A stretch of 13,285 nt of DNA from Chloroflexota bacterium (GTDB lineage Bacteria; Chloroflexota; Ktedonobacteria; Ktedonobacterales; Ktedonobacteraceae). The stretch lies in NCBI GenBank assembly GCA_902810755.1, contig CADDYT010000165.1:1-13285 (forward strand), in the 5' to 3' direction. Both the position numbers and the translations under genes were made by a program. Positions 1 through 6,694 of the stretch are shown in pieces. The stretch's first letter is position 1. Every line of letters begins with the position of its first letter. The notes below the pieces were generated by a model. It saw nothing but the letters and a program-made list of their open reading frames with translations, made no database searches and had not been told where the DNA came from.

Positions 1-16
1 TGCCATCGCTCGCTCA

Positions 17-93
17 TATATAGTAGGGCCACCCCTGGCGGGTGGCCTGCGGCGGCGTTAAGTTGACGCCTAAGGGGGTAGCCCTACTATATA
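17..93. repeat. Large composite inverted repeat
   Basis: The left arm at 17-35 (TATATAGTAGGG followed by CCACCCC) pairs with the right arm at 75-93 over 19 bp with a single mismatch. Inside it sits a complete small hairpin (GGCCACCC 27-34, GGGTGGCC 40-47) and a short GCGT/ACGC inverted repeat near 54-68. Single strands could therefore fold either as the long stem or as two smaller stems. No coding frame across it looks real. Confidence 0.75.
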
Positions 94-123
94 CGATCCA
101 TCCACAAGCGGCATGACCGCATT

Positions 124-159
124 GTATATAGTAGGGCCATCCCCTTGCGGGTGGCCTGC
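124..159 (+). repeat. Repeat unit with TATATAGTA leader
   Basis: GTATATAGTAGGGCC is followed by an imperfect hairpin core with CTTGC loop and GGGTGGCCTGC. It is the same orientation and leader as the copies at 17-50, 219-253 and 13213-13247. Confidence 0.8.
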
Positions 160-184
160 TCACATTTTCCGGCCCGCCGTGTAC

Positions 185-222
185 GCTGGCTGGATAATCG
201 TATGCTGGCTGGATAATCGTAT
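185..222 (+). repeat. Two tandem copies of a 19-bp unit
   Basis: GCTGGCTGGATAATCGTAT occurs at 185-203 and again, identically, at 204-222. The end of the second copy runs directly into the TATATAGTA leader of the next hairpin repeat (219-253), so it probably arose by slippage or unequal exchange within the repeat cluster. Confidence 0.85.
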
Positions 223-253
223 ATAGTAGGGCCACCCCTTGCAGGTGGCCTGC
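219..253 (+). repeat. Repeat unit with TATATAGTA leader
   Basis: Another copy of the GTATATAGTAGGGCC plus hairpin unit. It has a G-to-A change in the right arm (CAGGTGGCC), which weakens the stem by one pair. Confidence 0.8.
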
Positions 254-303
254 GGCTGGCCTGGCGGGACGGGATGGCCTGCGGCGGGATGGTGGCCTGC
301 GGC

Positions 304-388
304 GGGCTTCAGTGAACGCTGCTGGGGCCGACCCTTGCGGGTGGCCTGCTTCGCGCGCGCGTGGGCTTCAGTGAACGCTGCTGGGGCC
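304..388 (+). repeat. 26-bp direct repeat pair, 59-bp period
   Basis: A 26-bp sequence beginning GGGCTTCAGTGAACGC and ending CTGGGGCC is present without change at 304-329 and 363-388. The first copy is followed by a hairpin core and TTCGCGCGCGCG, making a 59-bp unit. A diverged copy of the unit lies in the opposite orientation at 13106-13173. Confidence 0.85.
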
Positions 389-396
389 ACCCCTTG

Positions 397-531
397 TCGG
401 CTTACACGGGGAGGTTTTTGGACGGATCGGCCTGGGAATCCGATGGAGAAGCGTTCCCAATGCCACCCTTTCCGTCGGCCTCTCAAGCGACTTTACAACA
501 AATTTTCCCAAAAAATCTCCCCGTGTAAGCC
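397..531. mobile_element. MITE-like inverted-repeat element inserted in a repeat copy
   Basis: A perfect 15-bp inverted repeat, GGCTTACACGGGGAG at 399-413 and its complement at 517-531, bounds about 133 bp; similarity extends inward through a T-run followed by GG. The sequence flanking it is one hairpin repeat split in two: GGGGCCACCCCTTG ends at 396 and CCCCTTGCCGGTGGC resumes at 530. CCCCTTG (390-396 and 530-536) could be a target-site duplication. The element has no room for a transposase, and its interior is more AT-rich toward the right end than its surroundings. Terminal inverted repeats plus an interrupted host repeat suggest a non-autonomous miniature transposon; a single copy cannot prove mobility. 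Confidence 0.5.
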
Positions 532-575
532 CCTTGCCGGTGGCTTGCGGCGCACAGGCTGCCGTTACCGCTTCT

Positions 576-601
576 GGGGTCACCCCTGGCGGCTGGCCTG
601 C
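576..601 (+). repeat. Decayed hairpin repeat copy
   Basis: Diverged copy of the hairpin core (GGGGTCACCCC, TGGC, GGCTGGCCTGC) with mismatches in both arms, lying 18 nt beyond the stop codon of the convergent-reading glycosyltransferase gene. Confidence 0.65.
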
Positions 602-618
602 GGAATGGGATAGCTCTA

Positions 619-1968
619 TCAGCGCGTGATAGCTTTCACGGGGGAAGCCGTTTCTGCCACCGGCTCCCCTCTTTCCACCGATCCCGTTTCATTCTTCTTG
701 CGCCGCTTCTCAATCATTTGACCGATGCCCCAGAGCGCGCCGGCGGCGAGCAGGATGAGCATGGGTTCGATGGGGGCGCGGAAGCGCGGAATGCCGTAGA
801 AGACGAGGGCCTGGATGATCGTTATTCCGATCATGAGGTACATGAAGAGCAGCTCGCGCCAGCGTTTGCGCGTCAGGAAGAGGCCGAGGGCGGCCAGGGC
901 GAAGACGATGGGCGTAATCACCAGCATCATATCGACGACCAGCTTTGATGCGCTGCGGTCGGGGAAGCGATTGATGGGCAGGTCCGCCTCCTGCGTGGTG
1001 ATCGACCAGAGATTGGTGAAGTGCAGTCGCAGCAGCAAGGGGATGTCATTGGGATGGCTCTTGATCCACTGGATGGCGTCTTGCTGGTAGGTGGCGTCGC
1101 GTTGCACCTCGCAGGGGCCGGAGCAGTTGGCCGGAAACTGTGCCGCGATGGCCGGGGTGGACTCCGTTGGGATGATCCAGATGCCGTAGTAGTATGGCCG
1201 TTCGAGAATCATATCGTTATACGCGCCCAGCATGACTTTCCCGTTACCGACCGCCACCGGCACCAGCGCACGCGTAACCTCGTAGTTGCGTATCGTCCAG
1301 GGGATGAAGAGTAGCGTTGAAACCAGCCCCACAATGATCGCACTTTTCGCCACTGCGGGCCACGAAAGCACTTTTGCCCAACCGATGACGACGAGCCAGG
1401 CGAGAAATGAGGCCAGAATAAGCAGCCCGTTGGGCCGTTCGAGCGAGGCAAGACCGAGCAAGAGGCCGCTGACCAGCATCCATTTCCAGTTTGGATTGCG
1501 CTGCAGACGGTAGAGAGAGTAACAGAATGCCAGCAAGAGGAAGATATAGACGGATTCTGAATAGAGCCAGCCATCATAGATATACAGGAAAGGATAGATA
1601 GCGGCCAGCACGCCCGCGAACAGGGCGACGCGCCTGCCGAAGAGATCGCTGGCGAAGGCGTAGATAAGCACGCAGGTACCCGCGCCGACGAAACACAGGA
1701 AGAGCCGTACATAGTGATCGTGCGGGCCGAGAAGACCATAAATGACGGCGATCATAGCTGGCCAGAGCGGGGCGCGATCAACCGTTGGCAGGTGTGGCAG
1801 CAAGCAGTAGCAATGTTCGTGCAAAATGTTGAAGGCAATCGTTTGATAGACAGCGGAGTCGTGGAGCGGGTAATAATCCTTCGCCACGACCACATTATAG
1901 ACAACGCGCACGCAAAGGGCGAGACTAAAAACGCTGATGAATGGGAGATATTTCTTTACAAGTTTCAT
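619..1968 (-). CDS. GT39/ArnT-like membrane glycosyltransferase
   Basis: A 449-residue polytopic membrane protein of the GT39/PMT_2/ArnT superfamily, which transfers sugars from polyprenyl-phosphate donors on the outer face of the cell membrane. The first helix is at about 8-28. It is followed by an external loop with the typical acidic motif PLHDSAVYQTIAFNI and then VDRAPLWP, the family's 'R-x-P-l-x-P' segment; GLLLGLASLERPNG is the usual cytoplasmic-edge motif before the next helix. A soluble loop with NCSGPCE and TNLWSITTQEADLP follows, then more helices and a Lys/Arg-rich tail. The acceptor and sugar cannot be told from sequence. ATG at 1968 is chosen because AGGGG lies 9 nt upstream; an in-frame GTG at 1974 is only 3 nt from that site. 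The gene is divergent from the recombinase gene and ends beside the repeat cluster. Confidence 0.85.
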   Translation of the reverse strand: MKLVKKYLPFISVFSLALCVRVVYNVVVAKDYYPLHDSAVYQTIAFNILHEHCYCLLPHLPTVDRAPLWPAMIAVIYGLLGPHDHYVRLFLCFVGAGTCVLIYAFASDLFGRRVALFAGVLAAIYPFLYIYDGWLYSESVYIFLLLAFCYSLYRLQRNPNWKWMLVSGLLLGLASLERPNGLLILASFLAWLVVIGWAKVLSWPAVAKSAIIVGLVSTLLFIPWTIRNYEVTRALVPVAVGNGKVMLGAYNDMILERPYYYGIWIIPTESTPAIAAQFPANCSGPCEVQRDATYQQDAIQWIKSHPNDIPLLLRLHFTNLWSITTQEADLPINRFPDRSASKLVVDMMLVITPIVFALAALGLFLTRKRWRELLFMYLMIGITIIQALVFYGIPRFRAPIEPMLILLAAGALWGIGQMIEKRRKKNETGSVERGEPVAETASPVKAITR

Positions 1969-2147
1969 GTTCACTGTCCCCTGTGATGATGACCGATGTC
2001 GGCAATCCCTGCTCTATTGTGCCAACGAATAAGCCCTTTTCCTGTAACAAAACGTGAAGTCATCACCTTTCAGGGGGAGTACGGGAGAAACGTACTATGT
2101 GGAAGGGCCACGACATGGCTGCATGGCTCCCCACACTTCTCAGAGCA

Positions 2148-2156
2148 TGCTATAAT
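2148..2156 (+). promoter_or_regulatory. Extended -10 promoter for the recombinase-like gene
   Basis: TGC followed by a perfect TATAAT (2151-2156) forms an extended -10 element. No good -35 hexamer is visible 17 nt upstream, which fits an extended -10 promoter. Transcription would start near 2163, giving a leader of about 43 nt that contains AAGGAG at 2190-2195. This makes the upstream in-frame start at 1996 unlikely. Confidence 0.55.
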
Positions 2157-2205
2157 GAAAACGCGAATGTATTTCGGCGAATACAAGTCAAGGAGCATGA
2201 CGCGG

Positions 2206-3213
2206 ATGAACACAGAGAAATCGACAAAGCCTGAGCCGGTGCTGGCTGATGATACGACAGTTGTGCAGTCCGGCCTCTTTAACGATGAGCAGACGGTGAT
2301 CGCGGAGCCGCCAGACCCGCTGGCAACGCCTTTTCCCCCCATTGTGCGCACACAGCCTCTGACCGATCAATCCAGCCTGGCGGCCTGTTTTATCCCCTAC
2401 CAGCAGGCGTTGAAGCTGGCCGGGAAGTCCGCCTATACCGTCACCTGCTTCCTCTCGGATCTGAAAATGTTCGGTGAATTTGTTGGCCTTGATACTCCGG
2501 TGGGTCGTATCGGCAAAGAGCAACTGACCGACTGGCTGATGAAGCTGAAATTTGGCACGAAGGGGCAGGCGCCTGCGCCGAAGACAATGGCGCGGCGCGT
2601 GACGTTCCTGAAAAATTTCTTCTCCTGGTTGACCCGCGAAGGCGTCATTCGCGAAGACCCTTCCGCCAGCCTGGTGCTGGAACGCCCGCTGCCGCCTCTG
2701 CCGGAACTCCTCTTCGATGACGAAGTGCAGCGCCTGCTCGATGCCGCCGCGCAAGATGCCCGCAGCCATTGCCTCGTCTACCTGATTCTCAATTCTGGCC
2801 TGAAGAAAGAAGAGGTCAAAGGCCTCAAGCTCTCGCACATCGACCTCTCCAATCCCCACGAACCGGCGCTTACCGTCCATTTTGCCGCTTCGACCGCCAA
2901 ACAGCATCGCGAGCGCAAGCTGACGCTGCCGCCAGAGTTTGTGGCCATCCTCAAAAGATATCAGGAGAAGTACCATCCCACCGATGAACTCTTTGTCTGC
3001 ACCGATCGCAACCTGAACTACATTCTCGCCAGAGTGGTGCAGGCTGCCGGTATCAAGAAGCGCGTCACCCTGCAACTGCTGCGTGACACCTTCGCCGTGC
3101 GCCAGCTCAAAGCCGGAGTGCCGCCCGAAGTCCTGCGCGAAAAGCTCGGCCTCTCCGACGAAGCCTGGCTGGAGTCGCGCGAAAAGTATCGCCGCCTCGC
3201 CTTCTCAAAGTAG
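2206..3213 (+). CDS. Tyrosine recombinase/integrase-fold protein with degenerate active site
   Basis: 335 residues with the two-domain plan of XerC/D-type tyrosine recombinases: an N-terminal tail (1-50), a SAM-like core-binding domain (about 55-155, including SAYTVTCFLSDLKMFGEFV and KTMARRVTFLKNFFSWLTREG) and a catalytic domain (about 165-335). The fold is clear, but the active site is not canonical. The first Arg motif (TGLR-x-x-E) reads SGLKKEEV, with Lys200. The HxxR box reads QLLR (Gln290, Arg293). The following LGH reads LGL (Leu316). Tyr328 in REKYRRL and a Lys near 232 in the beta-turn remain. It may be a weak recombinase or a domesticated DNA-binding protein. Start: ATG 2206 lies 10 nt after AAGGAG; ATG 2197 is too close to that site. 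No att site or phage gene is visible nearby. Confidence 0.85.
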   Translation: MNTEKSTKPEPVLADDTTVVQSGLFNDEQTVIAEPPDPLATPFPPIVRTQPLTDQSSLAACFIPYQQALKLAGKSAYTVTCFLSDLKMFGEFVGLDTPVGRIGKEQLTDWLMKLKFGTKGQAPAPKTMARRVTFLKNFFSWLTREGVIREDPSASLVLERPLPPLPELLFDDEVQRLLDAAAQDARSHCLVYLILNSGLKKEEVKGLKLSHIDLSNPHEPALTVHFAASTAKQHRERKLTLPPEFVAILKRYQEKYHPTDELFVCTDRNLNYILARVVQAAGIKKRVTLQLLRDTFAVRQLKAGVPPEVLREKLGLSDEAWLESREKYRRLAFSK

Positions 3214-3262
3214 GAGAGGGCGCAATTTTCGTATTATTGCCGGGGTCATTTGTATCATTGTC

Positions 3263-3297
3263 GGAGCCAGGACACAGCTGGCCTGCGCCCTGGCTCC
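3263..3297. terminator. Hairpin between convergent genes, probable bidirectional terminator
   Basis: GGAGCCAGG (3263-3271) pairs perfectly with CCTGGCTCC (3289-3297) across a 17-nt loop. It lies 50 nt after the plus-strand recombinase-like gene and 33 nt after the stop of the minus-strand zinc-ribbon gene. There is no strong T-run on either side, so intrinsic termination is only likely, not shown. Confidence 0.45.
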
Positions 3298-3329
3298 AAT
3301 CCGCCCTGACTTTTGCTCGCGCCTCTATC

Positions 3330-3974
3330 TTACATACGCGGATATTGTGGCGGCATCTGTTGCATTGGTGGAACAATAGTAACCTGTGCAGCTTTGCGAT
3401 TCAGCATGTTGTTGAGCAGAATGGCATTGATAATAATGGCTGCAATGCCCAGCGGGCCGAGACAGAACAGACCCAGACCCAGCGTGATGATAGACCCCAC
3501 AATAAAGATGGGCCAGTAGAGGACAAAGCTGCCGATGAGCAGCAAGACGCCGGTTGTTGTCTCTCCCGCCATCAGCCAGCCGATGCCATAGATGCCGAAG
3601 AGGGAAGCAATGACTTCGACAACCAGCGCCGCCGAATTCTTATTCGATCCCCCGCCGTTGTTGATCACCACATTGACGGTGCTATAGTTGGGGGCCGGGT
3701 TGGCATAGCCATAATTGACCTGCCGGGGCTGAGGAGCGGCTTGCTGTGGTGGCATATAATTGCCGGGACCAGCATAGCCCTGCTGGTATCCCTGATTATA
3801 CCCCTGTCCCTGGTTATAGCCCGCTCCTGGCTGAGGTTGTGGTGGCGTGTACCCCCCGCTATAGTCGCCATAGCTTGTTGGGGGCGGCATCGATGAACGT
3901 GAAGTGTTCGCTCCACAGGATGGACAGATGATGGCGCTATCTGAGATGTCGCGCCCGCAGCGTTCGCAAAGCAT
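3330..3974 (-). CDS. Zinc-ribbon, Gly/Tyr/Gln-rich, multi-span membrane protein
   Basis: 214 residues in three parts. An N-terminal zinc ribbon has Cys3, Cys6, Cys17 and Cys20 (CERCG and CPSCG). A disordered stretch at about 25-95 is rich in Gly, Tyr, Gln and Pro, with GYNQGQGYNQGYQQGY at 52-67. A hydrophobic C-terminal half (about 114-190) has roughly three membrane segments, the first containing GIYGIGWLMAG, reminiscent of TM2-like small membrane domains. Proteins with an N-terminal zinc ribbon and a membrane anchor are widespread and mostly uncharacterised; a role in protein interaction at the membrane is inference. The ribosome site AAGGAAG sits about 7 nt before the ATG. The gene follows comEC on the same strand after 105 nt but appears to have its own promoter (4051-4079). 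The low-complexity segment shares its composition with the proteins at 7774-10703. Confidence 0.75.
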   Translation of the reverse strand: MLCERCGRDISDSAIICPSCGANTSRSSMPPPTSYGDYSGGYTPPQPQPGAGYNQGQGYNQGYQQGYAGPGNYMPPQQAAPQPRQVNYGYANPAPNYSTVNVVINNGGGSNKNSAALVVEVIASLFGIYGIGWLMAGETTTGVLLLIGSFVLYWPIFIVGSIITLGLGLFCLGPLGIAAIIINAILLNNMLNRKAAQVTIVPPMQQMPPQYPRM

Positions 3975-3999
3975 AGTGTCACTTCCTTCCCTCTCAATC

Positions 4000-4032
4000 G
4001 ATTCATTGAGAATACATTTATGAGAATGAATC
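4000..4032. promoter_or_regulatory. Inverted repeat in leader of the zinc-ribbon gene
   Basis: GATTCATT (4000-4007) and AATGAATC (4025-4032) are perfect 8-bp inverted arms around a 17-nt AT-rich centre. Within it TGAGAAT occurs twice in direct orientation, 14 bp apart. It lies between the putative promoter and the start codon of the minus-strand gene, so it could be an operator or a leader hairpin. Confidence 0.4.
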
Positions 4033-4050
4033 TGCTGAAATGCCGTTCGT

Positions 4051-4079
4051 ATATTACCATTTTACGGATGATAATACAA
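4051..4079 (-). promoter_or_regulatory. Putative promoter of the zinc-ribbon gene
   Basis: Read on the minus strand: TTGTAT (4079-4074), a 17-nt spacer, TAATAT (4056-4051). The -35 has three of six consensus bases and the -10 four of six, with ideal spacing. It begins immediately after the comEC stop codon, giving a leader of about 70 nt. Confidence 0.4.
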
Positions 4080-6680
4080 TTATGTTGTGCCTGAATTCAC
4101 ACTCCACCCGTTATTCCCATCACTGATCGTCATTGTTCCTACCTGCGCCGTCTGTATCACTTCGTCTGCTGACATTCCTGCAGGCAGGGCGGTACTCAAC
4201 GGCGTCAGGCCAGCTTTGCGCTGCTGCGGCGTCAGGGCGGCGGGCGTGATAATCAACTGTGCGGCATGGCTTTCTTGCAGGAGGGTGGTCAGTTGCGCAG
4301 GAAAGACTTTACCCGTTTCGCCCATTACCTGCACAATGTTCGCCTGCAAGTAGCTGGCGTTGATCGTTGCCAGCAGGCCAGCGAGGGCAAATTTGCTCAT
4401 GGCAGCCGCTCCCAGAAAGAGGATGCTCAGCCCCGGCGCGACCAACCGGATCACCAGGCCATTATCCAGTTCCTCGTTGCTGCTTTTGTGCAGCGAAGGC
4501 GGCCAGAAGACTTGCAGCGCCACCTGCGTCCCCACCGCTACGACCATTCCCTGTCGCAACTGGATATAGCGTATAGCGCGTTCGCTGATCGTGCGCCGCC
4601 AGAGCGCGTAACCGGTGTTGGGATGCAGCATGCCAGCGTCCAGCGCCTCGCCGATCTGGTAGCGCGTCACTACATCCAGCAGTCCTGTCAGGTGGTCTGT
4701 GCGCGGCGAGGTCAATACCACCGCATCGAGCGAACGCTGCCAGAGCGGCAGACGGCTGTCCAGTTCCTGCGAGAGCGAGGTTGCATCCGGCCCGCCATCC
4801 AGCAAAATGGTCTTGCCATCGGGCGTGCGAATCAAAATAGCCTGTCCCTGTGGCGGCTGCCCCGCAGGCCCAACGGCCAGAAACGTGATCGTCAGCCGCC
4901 CATCCGGCTGCGCCGCTATCGCTGTCGCCCCCGTAGCCAGCACAACTACCGCCAGCGCCCCGATCTGAATCAGTCGCCATGTACGCTTCGACAGTGAAGG
5001 AAACGCCGCAGCCTGTCCTTTCTGCGGTATACGTTCCCCTGCCTGGGTTTGCGGCCCATTGCCAGCCCTGCGTATGTGTGAGAAACCGGCAGGCAGAGCC
5101 AGCAGCGCATAGTAACCCCAGGCCAGCACGCTATTGTTAGTTTGTACAGGTATGTATGCCACTCGCAGCATGGAGGTTTCGCTCGTAACAGCAATGACAT
5201 ACCAGAGCAAAGGGTACGCGGCCCAGCCGAAGAGTATGCCCGATGGCGCCAGGAGCAGGCCCGCACCGCAGATTAGCAGCCCCAGCACGAGCAGCACGGC
5301 GAGCAACTCCACGGTGAGCAGGTTGACGAGCGGCGAGATGAAAGAGATGACATGGAAGGTGAGCGCAATTACCGGCAACGTGGCAATCTGCGCGGCGGGC
5401 GTGACTGCCAGCATTTCCGCGATGGTATGCCCGGCGGGCAGGCCTTTAATGGGCGCGAGCGGGCGCATGAAAAAGGGCGTGAACTGTACGATGCCCAGCG
5501 TGCCGAAAAACGACAACTGAAAGCCGACATCCCAGAGGATAAAGGGGTCGATGGCGCTCATCAGCAGGGCGGCAAAGGCCAGCGCCGTGTAGACATTGTA
5601 TACGCGCCCGATACGGGGAGCCAGCACCAGCAGCATCCCCATAATGCCCGCGCGCATGGCAGCCGGACTCAAACCGTTCAAAGCGACATAAAAAGCGATG
5701 CTGGCGATGACGATGCCGGTAGCCAGCCAGCGCCGCCGCTCCCTCTTGCGCCTCTGCGCGGGCAGGAGTATCTCCTGCTGCTTTTCCCACTTCCCCGGTA
5801 TTTCATATAGCCATCGTGTAGCGGCGGCAACCAGCCCGGCCAGGATGGTCACTTTGAAGCCGGACGGGGCAATCAGGTGCGCGGTTCCAGTATCGTTGAA
5901 AGCGTCGGTGAGCGTTTGCGGCGGCGTTGGATTCAATATCGAGGAGGGTAACGACAGCGGAGGCGATGGTGGCGTATGCAATGCGGGAGTGCGCAGGCCG
6001 AGCAGGATGGCGATGAGGAGCGCCGCTTCGGGCTGGGGCAGGGACTGTTCGATGACGGTGGCAAGACGAATGCGCAGACTGTAGATGGCTGCGAGCAGGG
6101 GAATGCCGCCGGAAGCGGTCACAGTCAGTTGCGGGAAGGCCATGCTGGCAAAGATGCCCGGCGGGGTATCCGGCGTTGGCGGCTGGACTTTGCCCTGAAG
6201 TTGCACGCTATCCCCGTAATTCGGTCCGTAGGGCGTGTCGAGCGTCGTCCCCAGAATGCGCACTTCCAGTCCCCCGTTTGCATTCTGCCAGACCGTGCCA
6301 CCATCCGTACTTACCGCGCTGACGGCCACCTGCAAGACACGGCTGCGTCCCTCCAGCAACGGCTCATCGGAAACGCTGCCGCGCACCGCAATTTTCTGCT
6401 TGCCGATGTATGTGGAAATGTCATGGTCACCGGGCAGGGCGAGGGCGTAGCGCAGGCCACCAAGCAGCAGAAAGAGGATGAGCAACATGACCAGTCGCGC
6501 AAACTCGTCACGCCAGAGCGGGATCAGGAAGATGATTGCGGTCGCTGTGCCGAGCAGCAGGGCAAGCGCGGGTAGCGGCGTCCAGGCCGAGAGCAGGATG
6601 CCTGCCAGCCAGGCAAGCGCAATGGCCAGCAGCGTCAACCCTCTCAGGTCAGGAGCAAAGTAGCTCTCTTCTCTCTCCAC
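4080..6680 (-). CDS. comEC: ComEC/Rec2 DNA-uptake channel with degenerate MBL domain
   Basis: 866 residues, normal length for full ComEC, the inner-membrane channel that carries single-stranded DNA into the cell during transformation. N-terminal helices (14-80) lead to an OB-like DUF4131 domain (about 90-190). The Competence domain (about 205-505) contains HLIAPSGFKV (268-277; usually HLLAVSGLHV) and LSPAAMRAGIMG (337-348). More helices follow, then a metallo-beta-lactamase-like domain (about 595-860). That domain is decayed: the usual FLDVGQGD reads FLAVGPAG, the HxHxDH motif reads TSPRTDH (657-663), the HHGS region reads MGETGK, and the late GD reads GA. A Pro-rich insert (about 233-256) and a basic loop (about 295-318) are unusual. 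The start is GTG at 6680; the next in-frame Met is about 65 residues in. It lies 14 nt after comEA and is surely cotranscribed. Confidence 0.92.
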   Translation of the reverse strand: MEREESYFAPDLRGLTLLAIALAWLAGILLSAWTPLPALALLLGTATAIIFLIPLWRDEFARLVMLLILFLLLGGLRYALALPGDHDISTYIGKQKIAVRGSVSDEPLLEGRSRVLQVAVSAVSTDGGTVWQNANGGLEVRILGTTLDTPYGPNYGDSVQLQGKVQPPTPDTPPGIFASMAFPQLTVTASGGIPLLAAIYSLRIRLATVIEQSLPQPEAALLIAILLGLRTPALHTPPSPPLSLPSSILNPTPPQTLTDAFNDTGTAHLIAPSGFKVTILAGLVAAATRWLYEIPGKWEKQQEILLPAQRRKRERRRWLATGIVIASIAFYVALNGLSPAAMRAGIMGMLLVLAPRIGRVYNVYTALAFAALLMSAIDPFILWDVGFQLSFFGTLGIVQFTPFFMRPLAPIKGLPAGHTIAEMLAVTPAAQIATLPVIALTFHVISFISPLVNLLTVELLAVLLVLGLLICGAGLLLAPSGILFGWAAYPLLWYVIAVTSETSMLRVAYIPVQTNNSVLAWGYYALLALPAGFSHIRRAGNGPQTQAGERIPQKGQAAAFPSLSKRTWRLIQIGALAVVVLATGATAIAAQPDGRLTITFLAVGPAGQPPQGQAILIRTPDGKTILLDGGPDATSLSQELDSRLPLWQRSLDAVVLTSPRTDHLTGLLDVVTRYQIGEALDAGMLHPNTGYALWRRTISERAIRYIQLRQGMVVAVGTQVALQVFWPPSLHKSSNEELDNGLVIRLVAPGLSILFLGAAAMSKFALAGLLATINASYLQANIVQVMGETGKVFPAQLTTLLQESHAAQLIITPAALTPQQRKAGLTPLSTALPAGMSADEVIQTAQVGTMTISDGNNGWSVNSGTT

Positions 6681-6694
6681 GTTTCCCCAACCTC

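Larger units (their letters stand above)
17..601. repeat. Left cluster of GC-rich hairpin repeats
   Basis: This stretch holds no convincing gene. It is built from copies of one repeat family whose core is an inverted repeat, GGCCACCC and GGGTGGCC, around a 5-nt loop (CTGGC or CTTGC), usually followed by TGC and often preceded by GTATATAGTAGG. Clear or decayed copies lie at 26-50, 134-159, 230-253, 325-350, 384-396 (interrupted) and 576-601, with an inverted half-copy at 74-93. The cluster ends 18 nt from the stop codon of the glycosyltransferase gene. The same family returns at 12933-13285. It resembles intergenic REP-like palindromic elements, but I cannot assign it to a named family. Confidence 0.85.

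Noticed and set aside
239..613. A 124-codon open frame on the plus strand across the left repeat cluster, and similar short frames on the minus strand
   Set aside because: They translate the hairpin repeats (recurring GWP, ACGW and PLRVAC words), have no ribosome site and cross the MITE-like insertion; not genes.
2188..3075. A 295-codon open frame antisense to the recombinase-like gene
   Set aside because: It mirrors a well-supported gene with recognisable domains. The antisense protein has no domain pattern, and long opposite frames are common in GC-rich DNA.
3237..3896. A 219-codon plus-strand frame opposite the zinc-ribbon gene
   Set aside because: The minus-strand gene has the zinc ribbon, membrane segments and a good ribosome site; this frame is its shadow.
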